DNA of 64,000 nucleotides, from contig JADANN010000247.1 in NCBI GenBank assembly GCA_018806985.1, positions 62,001 through 126,000 of the forward strand, in the 5' to 3' direction. This document shows positions 54,801 through 64,000 of this stretch, piece after piece. A model generated the notes under the pieces. The model had not been told where the DNA came from. It made no database searches and saw only the letters and a program-made list of their open reading frames with translations. The stretch comes from Angiostrongylus vasorum. Lineage: Eukaryota; Nematoda; Chromadorea; Rhabditida; Metastrongylidae. Each line of letters begins with the position of its first letter. The first letter of the stretch is position 1. Both the position numbers and the translations under genes were made by a program.

Positions 54801-57800
54801 AGGGACCTTGCATTCGGACAGGTAACGTGTGAAGAGCCGAGCCAGTGTGTTTACGAGGACTGGCGGAAGGTTCTTCAGGTGTTCTGGTCTTATCCTATCC
54901 GGACCTGGTGCTGCTCGACTTTTCACCGACGAAATGGCATGTCGGATTTCGGAAGGGAGAACCGGTGGTACAACATATCCTTCTTCCTTTACTTCATATG
55001 ACGGAGGTGGACGTGGCTATCGAACGGATCTCACCATTCTTGAACAATAGCATGATCTTGTTGCTATTCCACTAAGGAGGGACCTTGCATTCAGACTGTT
55101 AGTGTGTGAAGAGCCGAGCAAGTGTGTTTATGAGGACTCGTGGAAAGTTCTTCGGGTGTTCGGAACTTATTCTGGGCGGACCTGGTGTTGTTCGACTTTT
55201 CATCGATGCAATAGCACATCGGATTTCGGATGGGCGGACCGATGGGGCCACATATTCATCATCCCTTTTTTGTATGAGGGCAGGAAGCGGTAGCTATTGA
55301 ACAGATCCGAGAAGTAATCGTGAGTGATTTTCTCCACTGCCTTTCTGGAAACCGTTATTGTTCCGTCTGGACCTCAGAATGCAATAATCTTGTGTTTTTT
55401 ATTTGGCGAAGCTTCGACTGGTTTTGCGAATGTTTTCCCGGCCTATGTAGTTTCGACTATGACTTCTGCTATTCTGCCTTTAAGATCTTATTTTGCCGCC
55501 TGTCTGGATTGTTTTGCAAGTTCGCACGTGCGTTGGCGGTTGCCTGCAGATCGTGCGATTCACGCTAGCGTATCATCTCGAGTCTTTCTGGAAACAGATG
55601 TCTCTTGGTGACCGTCGAACTCTCAGCTTCTATAGAGCTAACGTGAAAATTTTGAATGAGCGATCGCATTTTTCGTCGATGTTTTCAAGAACGGCATCTT
55701 CCCAACAGTCGACTAATGAAGTGAATAAATCCCAGTTCATGGCGGCTTTCGGACTTAGTAGGTACTCTACACTGGCAGGCTTCCACGTCCAGGGTTTCCA
55801 GGGCTTCCGGAATTGTTAGTTGGTGTGAATGGTCTTGGCCATCATGGTAAACTAAGAGAATCGTTCACCCTGCTCATTCCATTGTGTGCCGTAGGTCATA
55901 ATGTGACCTCCAGACATTCTTCTGGGTTCAATCTTAGCGCTGGAATCTCAATGATAACCTTAGATAATGTGTGGTCTTCTCTGTAGAGCCTCTCCAAATT
56001 TATAAAAGGCTTCGACGTTGCCTTCGTCATACCGACGAAAACGCCGACGTCGCCGACTCCTCTGTTGTCGCATGTTCTGAAGAGCGGTTCTTCTCAAATA
56101 TCGTAGGCGACGTTAAATCAGCGACGTCTTCTTGTCCGTACTTTTTTTCTTCTTGTACTCATAACCAAGTTTTCTACAGAGAACTCAGACGTAGGTGAGC
56201 ATGCATTACAGGTCCAATCGTTGGCTTAGCGCTTCGAGACTTAGGCAGCCTAAAATGACCTTGAGATTTTAGACGCATTTCCGTACTCGTCTTACCTAAA
56301 GCTGCCGTTTCGGAGGCGCCTTCGGAATCTGGAAAGAGCCCCACCTATGTTCTGTGTTTAGACTTAATACCCACGCATAACTTGTTGAACTCTCAACTAA
56401 GGGGTTGGATATACTCACAGTTACAGTGCTTCTAACGACCTCCTATATACAGAATCAGCTAGTCTATTACTTGGATCCACCTGCTTCTTAGGGAAGCATG
56501 AGGTAACTTTCATTCCGCGATTAATCTCTTATCCGCTACCTAGGGACGCGACTCGTTGCCTCGCGGCTAACCGGCATGGGGGTGCCTCTATGAGGGCACC
56601 GTAGAGACAATGTAGTACTTCATGCGAATGGAGTTCTTTAAGCACCTTAACTAACTCGTTCGAGAACTAATAAAGTCAAAAAACTACTAGACCATGATAA
56701 GAGTGTACTGTTTATAGCAACTCTTCATTACTTAGATGTTAAAATAGCAGAGAAATATCTCTAAGTGGTTTTCCTTTATCAGCACAAAACATCTTTAAGT
56801 GTTTTTTTTTTATCTCTCATCGCCTCAAAAATTATTCGAAAATCAATCCCAGGAAAGTGAATATGGAATGTGTCAGAATGGCAAACGTTGTAGTTTTAAA
56901 ACCATCAATTAGTTCTTAACTTAAAATTAATTGCCACCAAGCTCCGTTTCTTAATCACTTATTAAAACACATACGTAGGTGTCCAATGGTAGTTTGTTGC
57001 GGCGTTGAGCTCCTTACTTTATACGAACACCAAGTTCTTGTCGCGGCGAATATTAGTTCCTGTAGCTGCCACGCGGGTCTTTTTGTATGTAAGTCGGTGA
57101 GTCGAACGCTGAGTTACAACTTTTATGATAATAGTAGCATAACAACAATAACAATAGGGCGAACTATATGGACGACTTAGGCGATATGAACGAACTGGAT
57201 GGACACTGGACAAACAGTGCCAACACTTTAAGACTAAAGGCCATGGGCTGTCTGTATTACTTCTGTAGTGGGTGAAGCTTTTCCAGAGAGAACTAAAGAC
57301 AGCGCCTAGAGAGAGGTTCTAAAGGTTTTTTTCTAGTAGCACAGTCTGATAGAGCTACATGTGAAAGGGCGCAGCTGCTCGTTCGGAAACTTTGGGACAC
57401 CAGATGCTGGAATGTACATTCAGCTGATTGCTGCTGATTCAGTACCCGAACTGTCGGACAAAGAAGAGCAGTTTATTGAAAGAAGTTATAGAATCCCTTT
57501 TCAGCCACCTGCGAGGCAACTGCATGTGATAGTGGGTAAGAGGTAATTTAGAAAAGATGACAAGATAGATTTAAGATAATTGCAAGCGAACAAGAAACAT
57601 ACACTAATATAGAAAGTAGGAACTATTTGATAAATAGTTCCTATATAGCCTTGCGTCTACTGAGCTTTCAAAGTCCAAGGCTAGACCCACCATCAGCGGT
57701 CTTAACGGAACCACGGTTAAAATAACTTTGTTTGTAAGCCTAATACTCGTCCAGTTGCTGAAACGCATCATAATCCATCTTACGAAAAGCCAAATATTCT

Positions 57801-60800
57801 CGTATCATCTATAGAACGAGTCAATCAACAACTTATTCGTGTTGGAGCCTCCCCGCATTACCGAACCTTTGTGCAAGGGTGTCGAAAGCGATCCAACAAC
57901 CTCTGCCTCCTCTGAATGGCTGCCTGGACAGTTCGACTCTTAGGTAAAGCAGATAGTACGAGAAATATTACTCCCAAATAATAAGGTTGGAAATGTGACA
58001 GCGAGTGGCCGCAAGCCTTGTTACTGAGTTCATATCTGAAGTTGAAGCTCGCATACTCGGTCTCCTCCACTACACTACTGTGTACATCGACAACTGTCTT
58101 GTCATCTGCTCCTCATAACACAAATGGTTTAAGCTTTTGAACGAAAACTCAGAGTAAGAGAAACCAAGAAAAAACAGACTTCCATTTCTAATCGTTCAAA
58201 TTAACCTATCCGATATTGGCTACATTACAAGGTGGTACCGAAATCCATGTGGTAAAAACATAGTGGTTCGTTACCTCTCCTCTGACCTTTTTACACAAAA
58301 ACATCACCTGTGAGAAACATGTTTCACAAGGACTGAGCAGAAGGAGGAATCTCTGAACTTGGCGCAGAAAATAGCCACTTCCAATGGCTCTGAAACGGTG
58401 ACTGCTAGGTGTACGTTTGGAAGAAGAACAAAACCCTAAGAGCACACGAAAACGTTGAAGTAAAACACAGTATTCTTGCATAAGAATCTAAAACACCAGC
58501 GCGTAGCACTCTTGAAGCGGTCCGAATAAACTCCAAAAATCCGAAAGTGAATCGCAGAAAGGAATGTACTGTGATCGCGCGTGACCTCGCGCCATACCTC
58601 AGGCTGGTTTTTTGGCATGACCCAGGCACATTGTTCCCCCGTGTGGAATGCTCTGTGCGGCTAGTCTCCAACACTAGCTGGAATAGTTATAAGCAACAAA
58701 ACAGTGAGTGAGTGTTTGAAAAAAAAGCTGTTTATTATGTGAATGATTTTTTATTTAGTGAGTTCATTGTGCCTGGGTTACGAAAGTGTTTGATTGTGCA
58801 GATTGAGTGTCACTTTGACCTATCCAGGGTCTTTCTTGAACCACTCGGGTGGGTCCCACTAAAGCATCCATAGCCTTATGGTCTCAAAAGACTACTGAAT
58901 AAGTGAGCAAACTGGATTTTTGTGATGGTTTAAATTCCTTCTTTTTGAACTTTTAGCTTCGTTGCGTTCTTGTAAAAAAAAATTCTGAGGAATAAATGGG
59001 CCTATGACCACATCGGTTAGAAAAGACTTTCTTTTTAAGCTAGTTGAGTCGATGATGGGATCACGTAGTTTTTTCTCTGCATGGCTTTTGTAGTTATGCT
59101 TAATCTATATGATCTCTCATTCTATGATCTGCATCCCAGTCCGGCGACCTCGATTAAATCCCACGTCCGACTTTCTATTAACCTCTGCATTGATCAAGTA
59201 ATTCTTCTCATTCTTGTTGAGCAAACACGAGGTGTTGTTTCTATTCTTTATTCACAAACAAGCTGACGTTTCGGCGGATTTCGCCTTCCTCAAAGCCTAG
59301 GAAGGTCAAGTTGACAACAATCTATTCGGTCAAACACCTCCATAACCAAACAGAGAAAACGCTAAACCTAGATTTCAATTACATTGAACACAAAATAACT
59401 TCTTTTTTTTTTACACATTGACTGCTTTCTATGAGTCTTCCACTGGGTATGTCGCGTGGAGACCAACCGCACTGAATTCACATGGAAGCGTAATGTGCCC
59501 GTCTCATCAGAATAATAGGTTTATATAAATAGAATATGTAGGATTATATAATATATTATATAAAATAGGACCACGATTAAAGCTTTCCACGCTATCCCTT
59601 GAATTCATTCACACCAATGGAGCCGTCGATGACAACCTTAGAGAAAGCTTAGCCTTCTCAGTAGAACTTTTTCTACTCTGTCTAAAATACCTCGGGACCC
59701 GCCATCAACTTAGTAGACGTTAGATAAGAACGCATAAGCTGTTTCGCAGCTGAGTACTCAAAATATATCTGACGAAAAGACTAGTGGAAGAAATCTATAA
59801 ATTGATTGAGAAAAAAATCGCAAGCTTGCTGTGTTATAACTAAGAATCGCACCTTTTTTTTGAAAACGTTAACGTTGAAAAAGCCTCATAAATTATCTAT
59901 TTTTTTGTTCAGGTGTGACTTTCTTTAACGGTGAAGGCGGTGTATGGCTAATCCACAGCGTTCCTAAATTTCCTCCACCGAATTTTTATCACTATCCAAG
60001 AAGTGGCCACCACTATGGACAGACGATGTTGTGCCTCTCGTTGCCTTATTCTCAGCTTGAAAACATCGGTAACGATAGTGTCACGAATAACACAGTCACA
60101 TCGATCCGAGATGTGAATGGATCGATTCCCACATTTTATACTTTATCTTGCTGCGTAAAGCTAATAAGCTAACGTATTTTCATAACATATTCAGCTACTC
60201 AACTCTACTATGACAAACCTGACATCTACTCGTCTCAATTACCAACAAAAATGGCTGCTGATTACCCTTTACTTGCTCAGGTAATACACTTACTTTGCAG
60301 ATACAGAGAATATTTAAATATGAGGGCACGCTTTTTTCCGATTTTAGGTCATCGCAGGCAAATATAAGGTAGGCGAACCATACCACAATATCGTTGAGCT
60401 GACTACCGTCGGTGGACAGACTTTCAAATCGTTTGCAAAGACAGGCGAATTCAACCACGATCTCTACGATGGACTCGTAGCTCCTACTCTTAAGACAGAT
60501 CTGATCGCTGAAACATGGCGCAGAGGACTTGAAGTGAGTTGCTCAAGAACAAGTATGAAATGTTGTGGCGTTTCTGTTGAAAAGACGATAACTAAACATT
60601 TGGGCTTTTATTTCTGTTGAAAATGCTCAGCTCCGTAGGGGAAAAGGCGCCAAATAATTGATAAGGCAGGAAGGCCTTTTTAGCACTTGATCTACTAGTA
60701 TTTCAATATAGTGAGGTTTCCATGAACTTCTGAGATCCTGAAGCTTTGAATGAATCGTGGAACCTGGCATACTGTCATATTGTAATTGCAAGTATATTTC

Positions 60801-61663
60801 AGGTGCCACTAAATTGTAGCACAACTTACCACACCAATGATGCTCTCGCAATTCAGGTTCTTTCTTCTTAATAGAAGTGCTCTGCAATATACATGTTTTT
60901 TGATTTATTCCTACTAGCCTTCCACCTATCCTTGGTCGGGAACTCGGTAACAGCCTTGTCTGGGATGATAGGAACACAGACTTGGCCCATAGTTAGGCCT
61001 CCGTAATTTATTATGTAGGATGCCTTCAATCACTTCTACGATGCATATTGATGTCGAATTCCTAGTAAATCGTAGATCCAAGCGCTGCAGTCTATTTTTC
61101 TTGCTGCGTTAGTGTTGGCCATATCAACTTTACTATGTCAATACGTTGTCTAGGTGGGATCAACAATTCCATTCAAGTACACAAAAGATCATTCAAAGAT
61201 AGCTCGATCTACGAACGCTTCAAAACCATGGTTATGCATCGGAGACATTAACCGTATGGTTGGTTTCCTATTCTCTTGATAACTTTCAAGGGAAGGTATA
61301 TGACGTATATTTCCTTAATTCATAGTAAACGAGCACCTAAATTGAGATACTTCTATTATTGATTATTTCCAAGGTTTTTAATTAAATAATTAATTGATTA
61401 AAGCAATTCGATTAACAGCACGGATTATTCTGGCAAAAATTTTAGGTGTTTTCTATATCCAAGGTTTCTAATCATGAAATGCAAAACGAGCCTTAATGTT
61501 TATCTGTAGCCGTTTCATATGAGACTGTCAAATCCATTACTGTAAAATAATCTTACCATTTTTGTAGACTTCTCAGTATGCTCGTGGTGGCGGAACGACC
61601 TGTATTTCAAGCAAGTTGCCCTGGAAAGCGTTTGACGTCATTAAAAGAGAAAACCGCTGCTGA
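51898..61663 (+). CDS. Deoxyribonuclease II (DNase II family), 8 exons, 338 residues
   Basis: Exons 51898-51983, 52590-52728, 52862-53024, 59913-60068, 60195-60280, 60348-60533, 61154-61258, 61568-61663. All introns are GT-AG, phases match, total 1,017 nt. Residues 1-17 form a signal peptide (VVVFLSLFLVTGVFSFS) before CKDQYNQNVDWFIVYKMP, the normal mature N-terminus. The first catalytic HxK is H127-T-K129 (YGHTKG), split by intron 3, followed by GVWLIHSVPKFPPP and GHHYGQTMLCLS. The second is H285-x-K287 in KDHSKIARS. The ending carries GGGTTCISSKLPW. DNase II enzymes cut DNA at acid pH in lysosomes or after secretion; nematode members (NUC-1, CRN-6, CRN-7) degrade apoptotic and food DNA. Which paralogue this is cannot be told. 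Intron 3 is 6.9 kb of transposon remains. Confidence 0.93.
53450..55035 (-). mobile_element. RTE-type LINE, 5'-truncated copy in DNase II intron 3
   Basis: Minus strand: RT blocks SRAAPGPDRIRPEHLKNLPP, then VPTHWKTSNTVLLFKKGDLH, NYRPICLLSVVYKLFTRVIL and EGQPCEQGEFRKGFSTMDHI (54926-54558). 54470-54081 then carries SPKLFTSTLENITSTLERDN and RLRFAGYVVFMTSSISQAEQ, where FADD has become FAGY. The tail runs to about 53.45 kb. Frameshifts separate the blocks. Confidence 0.8.
55036..56625 (-). mobile_element. Second RTE-type LINE copy, 3'-truncated, abutting the first
   Basis: Around 55.05-55.31 kb it repeats, with many differences, the RT segment present at 54.77-55.03 kb, and then continues upstream through the endonuclease region (56.1-55.9 kb) to a 5' end (GGTTAGCCGCGAGGCAACGA) like that at 17.85 kb. 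Two different RTE copies therefore lie in tandem, same orientation. No intact ORF. Confidence 0.65.
56626..57719. other. Unassigned part of DNase II intron 3
   Basis: A plus-strand open stretch 57361-57546 (ADSVPELSDKEEQFIERSYR, then IPFQPPARQLHVIVGK) is followed by a good donor (GTAAGAGG) after GTGATAGTGG, but no partner exon was found and it does not fit the DNase II frame. Possibly a PLE or captured exon remnant. Confidence 0.25.
57720..58680 (+). pseudogene. PLE relic lacking the GIY-YIG core
   Basis: 57.73-57.9 kb recalls the RT upstream region of the fold-back PLE (GCCTAATACTCGTCCAGTTG against GCCTAATACTTAACCAGTTG at 44.62 kb). 58.22-58.44 kb recalls the thumb and linker (CAAGGTGGTACCGAAATCCA). 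58.45-58.65 kb recalls the C-terminus (SKTPARSTLEAVRINSKNPK, then VIARDLAPYLRLVFWHDPGT). The endonuclease core between them is deleted. Confidence 0.65.
58681..59224. other. No feature recognised in DNase II intron 3
   Basis: No repeat family or exon recognised. Confidence 0.35.
59225..59395 (-). mobile_element. Solo-type hammerhead/pLTR unit of another PLE family
   Basis: Minus strand from about 59395: TTATGGAGGTGTTTGACCGA, then TAGATTGTTGTCAACTTGAC, then the hammerhead-like motif, then CAGCTTGTTTGTGAATAAAG. This follows the layout of the 39.6-kb unit (CATTGAAGCGTTTGGCCTAG, then TAAATTGTATGTCAGTATAC). Boundaries are uncertain. Confidence 0.55.
59260..59300 (-). ncRNA. Hammerhead-like motif, C3 changed
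   Basis: Minus strand: AGGCT, TTGAGGA, A, GGCGAAATCCGCC, GAAACGTC, AGCTTG. GAAACGTC and both stems are good; CUGANGA reads UUGAGGA. The core C3 change should reduce or abolish cleavage. Confidence 0.5.
59580..59745 (-). mobile_element. RTE fragment
   Basis: GATGACAACCTTAGAGAAAG then TCAGTAGAACTTTTTCTACT matches the endonuclease region at 55.95-56.0 kb (GATAACCTTAGATAATGTGT, CTGTAGAGCCTCTCC) in the same orientation. Confidence 0.45.
60880..61100 (+). mobile_element. Decayed SINE A in DNase II intron 6
   Basis: TCGGGAACTCGGTAACAGCC, TTGTCTGGGATGATAGGAAC and CAATCACTTCTACGATGCAT follow SINE A order. The head is lost. Confidence 0.6.
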
Positions 61664-61676
61664 TGTAAACGTAAAC

Positions 61677-61682
61677 AATAAA
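61677..61682 (+). terminator. Polyadenylation signal AATAAA of the DNase II gene
   Basis: AATAAA lies 14 bases after the TGA at 61661-61663, a normal distance for a short nematode 3' UTR. Confidence 0.7.
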
Positions 61683-61859
61683 TATTCAAGAAGCAGATAT
61701 TGATCAATTATTGCTTCCTACGAAGAACCTAAAACGGAGCAAAAATGTGATGAACAATGGTAACCGTCAGTTTTAAGAAGCTCAAAGTGAAAAAAATCAA
61801 TGTTAACTATCACTTGATCTCAGCTTAGAGAGCCAATATCGACGTTTATTTATGAATTT

Positions 61860-61955
61860 GAACGAGGTTACTACTTACTTTTTCATCGTGGCTAACGTCC
61901 CACCACTATGTCCTTCTTCAGAGCCACTGTGATTCGGATCGATTATTAGTTAATT
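61860..61955 (-). repeat. Hammerhead-like element of a different type
   Basis: Minus strand: GTGGCT, CTGAAGA, A, GGACATAGTGGTGGGACGTT, AGCCAC. A perfect 6-bp outer stem and CUGANGA are present, but the GAAAC half of the core is replaced by GGGAC. It is either a decayed ribozyme or an unrelated hairpin repeat. Confidence 0.35.
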
Positions 61956-61999
61956 CTTATCATGTGGACCGTAGTAATTCATCTAACTTTCAAATACAA

Positions 62000-62225
62000 G
62001 CTGACTGATATAACTAGTGGGAGACAGGCAAAACAGAGGATCCGCATGGTGTGGTGGTGAACGCATTTGCCACCGGAAAGGGTAATAGCGAGTTCGTTCC
62101 CCACCGCAGACACCTGCGGTCCAGAGTTTTGCAAATATCTCAGCATCACAGTGGTTGTATTTCGCATTATACCCTGCCGTGAAAAAATTATAGTGGGCAG
62201 CAAATAAAAAAGTTAGCATTCTGAT
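62000..62225 (+). mobile_element. SINE B, plus copy
   Basis: GGATCCGCATGGTGTGGTGG (A box), GAGTTCGTTCCCCACCGCAG (B box), AGAGTTTTGCAAATATCTCA, and the tail ACCCTGCCGTGAAAAAATTA then GGGCAGCAAATAAAAAAGTT. Confidence 0.85.
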
Positions 62226-62269
62226 TTCAAGTACAGCCTCATGTTAACAGCGTTCAATGCCAATTTGTG

Positions 62270-62530
62270 CTTCCCAGATCAATGCCGTTGACGGGTGACT
62301 GTTGATGGTATTGATCGATAGAACTAGCTGAGAGAAGCGAAACGAAGGATCCGCATGATGTGGTGGTGGTGAACGCGTTAGTCTGTAGGGTAATAGTGCA
62401 TTCGTTCCCACCGCGGAAACCTGCGGTCCGGAGTTTTCCAAATATCTCAGCACCATTATGGTTGTATTTCGCATTAAATCCTGCCTTGAAAAATTGTAAT
62501 AGGCAGCAAATAAAAAAGTTAGCATTGAGA
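62270..62530 (+). mobile_element. SINE B, second plus copy in tandem
   Basis: Starts TGCCGTTGACGGGTGACTGT; GGATCCGCATGATGTGGTGG; GTTCGTTCCCACCGCGGAAA; tail ATCCTGCCTTGAAAAATTGT then AGGCAGCAAATAAAAAAGTT. It lies about 45 bp behind the previous copy in the same orientation. Confidence 0.85.
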
Positions 62531-62615
62531 TTACAAGCTGTTAGTTTATGTCTGCCTAACTTCGCTTTGTTTTGCCTGTAAAAATAACAAATGCCTGACA
62601 TCTAACCTCCTCTTA

Positions 62616-62882
62616 AGGGCGCGTGTGGCGCGGTGGTCGGAGGCGCTCTGCAACACACACGTGGAATTGATCCCCGCGCCCATGGCCCACCAAGCCTTCC
62701 ATCTCTCCGTGGTCGGCAAATTGGTAGCAGACTTGTCTGGGAGAATAGCACTGGCTCGATACATCGGTAGGCTGCCGATTTATCAATGTAAAGGCCAGAT
62801 TATGCATTCAGTCATCTCCAAGCGATGCTTAATGAAGTCGAATGCATGACGCATCCCTCAACGCCGAAGGCTTTATCCTTTT
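62616..62882 (+). mobile_element. SINE A, full-length with 13-bp target-site duplication
   Basis: TAACCTCCTCTTA at 62603-62615 and 62883-62895 bounds the element. GGGCGCG (62617-62623) pairs with CGCGCCC (62675-62681), a 65-nt tRNA-like head with A box TGGCGCGGTGG and B box GGAATTGATCCC. Best dated young copy together with that at 15.1 kb. Confidence 0.92.
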
Positions 62883-63129
62883 TAACCTCCTCTTATGCGA
62901 AAATGTTCATTGCTAAGAAAGCAATGCTATCTCAGTAAGCTCAAGAACTTTGGTTAATTTCTACAAATGATCGTCAAATGGTTTCAACCTCGTCAACAGG
63001 ATTTCGAAAATAATTCAGTATGATAGAGCATGTCCACACGACTAAACTCTTGTTTCACTTTCATGGACTTGACTAGAGACTGTCGACTCAGTTGAGAATA
63101 GGCAGTCATAGAAGCTTAAGCAGTCATTG

Positions 63130-64000
63130 CTCCGCTACTCAATGTATGGAGATTCTTCGTAAGTCAAGTAAAACTTTCGCAACCAGGACATACCTTTGAC
63201 CGTATTAACATCGATACAAAGAAAGAAACTCCCTAAGGCAGTACGATTTGCCAAAATTATCTGACGCGCCCTTCGAAAAGCGTCATGCTAAAATTGGAGT
63301 GGGACAATATGGGAGAGACGTTCGATGGTTAGCAATTAACATCATTTTCGCTTTGCTTGTGACACTTCCCTTATGCCATTAAGCACTGACAAAGCTGAAC
63401 GAATATTGGCCGACGTTGACAATGCTAGTGGAAGCATTGGTCTTCGACTAAATCTCAAGAAAACAATGTGCGTGAGTAACATATTTCTTTCTTATGTCAG
63501 AATAACCTCATCGAATGCAAAAGTCATATATATCTAGAATAAAAAATTCAACATGATGAATGACCTAACTATATAGTTTAGCGCGAGGAAGCGAGCAGCT
63601 TGAAGAGCACTCAAGAGCATCAGAGATGTAGTGAAGAGGAGAAGAAACATGCGACTCCATTCCCACTTCTCAACTCAACAATTCTTCCTGCGTCGACGTT
63701 TACGCTGGAAAACTAGTACTTACCCATCCAGAATCAAACCACTTCGCGTTATCGATCAAGCAGTCGATCGCGTAACACTCAAGTGAGAGAGAAAATCCGA
63801 TGTTCTCAGCTACCTCAGCGATCAGAACTCGGCGATGCAGTTGTGGACATGGAAATTTCGAGGATCACATGAACCGGACACATGCATCAGAGCGATGGAT
63901 GAGAGTCGCTAGCTACTGAATTTCTCGGGGTTTCGAACACATACCATTAAGGCCACCGGACCAAGAGCCAGAGCTCTTCAAGGTAACATGAAGGAAGGGT
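63130..64000 (+). mobile_element. RTE-type LINE, 3' part, continues beyond the window
   Basis: Remnants in RTE order: LKLEWDNMGETFDG near 63290-63335, a broken RFADD region, then SIGLRLNLKKTM near 63430. Next comes an EEASSLKSTQEHQRCSEEEK region and the C-terminal end with SELRQRSEL-like and DMEISRIT segments. Small deletions and stops throughout. Confidence 0.7.

Noticed and set aside
1..64000. CRISPR arrays, operons or bacterial-type genes
   Set aside because: No spaced direct repeats of that type; the genes have introns and the repeats are eukaryotic retroelements.

Overview
The window looks like an intron-rich, AT-rich nematode chromosome segment. Introns are short with TTTCAG-type acceptors, start codons sit directly behind acceptor-like sites that suit spliced-leader trans-splicing, and there is a short Crumbs (CRB-3-like) gene. 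The load of tRNA-derived SINEs, RTE-type LINEs and Penelope-like elements (PLEs) suggests a parasitic strongylid or a relative; that placement is inference.

Three plus-strand host genes can be assembled exon by exon with every reading frame closing. (1) 8169-18198 is a 12-exon gene for a 415-residue secreted Pro/Gln-rich protein I do not recognise. (2) 46893-48113 is a two-exon gene for an 85-residue single-pass membrane protein with a Crumbs-type tail. (3) 51898-61663 is an 8-exon gene for a complete 338-residue DNase II with both HxK catalytic motifs. Minus-strand gene pieces are also visible: a terminal exon pair at 18419-19930 converging on gene 1, a two-exon unit at 26885-27412, a single exon near 33.1 kb, and three phase-matched exons at 37009-37741. 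The last three groups have an ankyrin-like helical feel, and all could belong to one long gene, but this is not proven.

Most of the rest is mobile DNA. RTE LINE relics lie at 1-345, 14.3-18.0, 23.7-24.7, 53.5-56.6, 59.6 and 63.1-64.0 kb. Three tRNA-derived SINE families are scattered over both strands: SINE A (about 270 bp, tRNA-like head with a 7-bp acceptor stem), SINE B (GCATGGTGTGGTGGTGAACGC head) and SINE C (tail near ATGGATGCGAGGGAACG). Several SINE A copies have clear target-site duplications, including one inside an RTE reverse transcriptase gene. A 2.1-kb (CATA)n array fills 30.57-32.69 kb.

The most striking part is the PLE material. Short hammerhead-ribozyme-like motifs (CUGAAGA, a GGC/GCC stem, GAAACGUC) occur at 39.7, 41.2 (twice, head to head), 43.5, 46.2 and 59.3 kb, with decayed versions at 4.1, 20.9, 22.1, 22.9 and 23.4 kb. 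One is a 238-bp solo unit bounded by a 12-bp duplication inside an older PLE. Another pair forms the two ends of a 2.96-kb fold-back PLE bounded by a 14-bp duplication, with GIY-YIG endonuclease ORFs on both arms. The gene neighbourhood shows how this DNA has enlarged introns: intron 3 of the DNase II gene (6.9 kb) and the last intron of gene 1 (4.3 kb) are almost entirely transposon debris.
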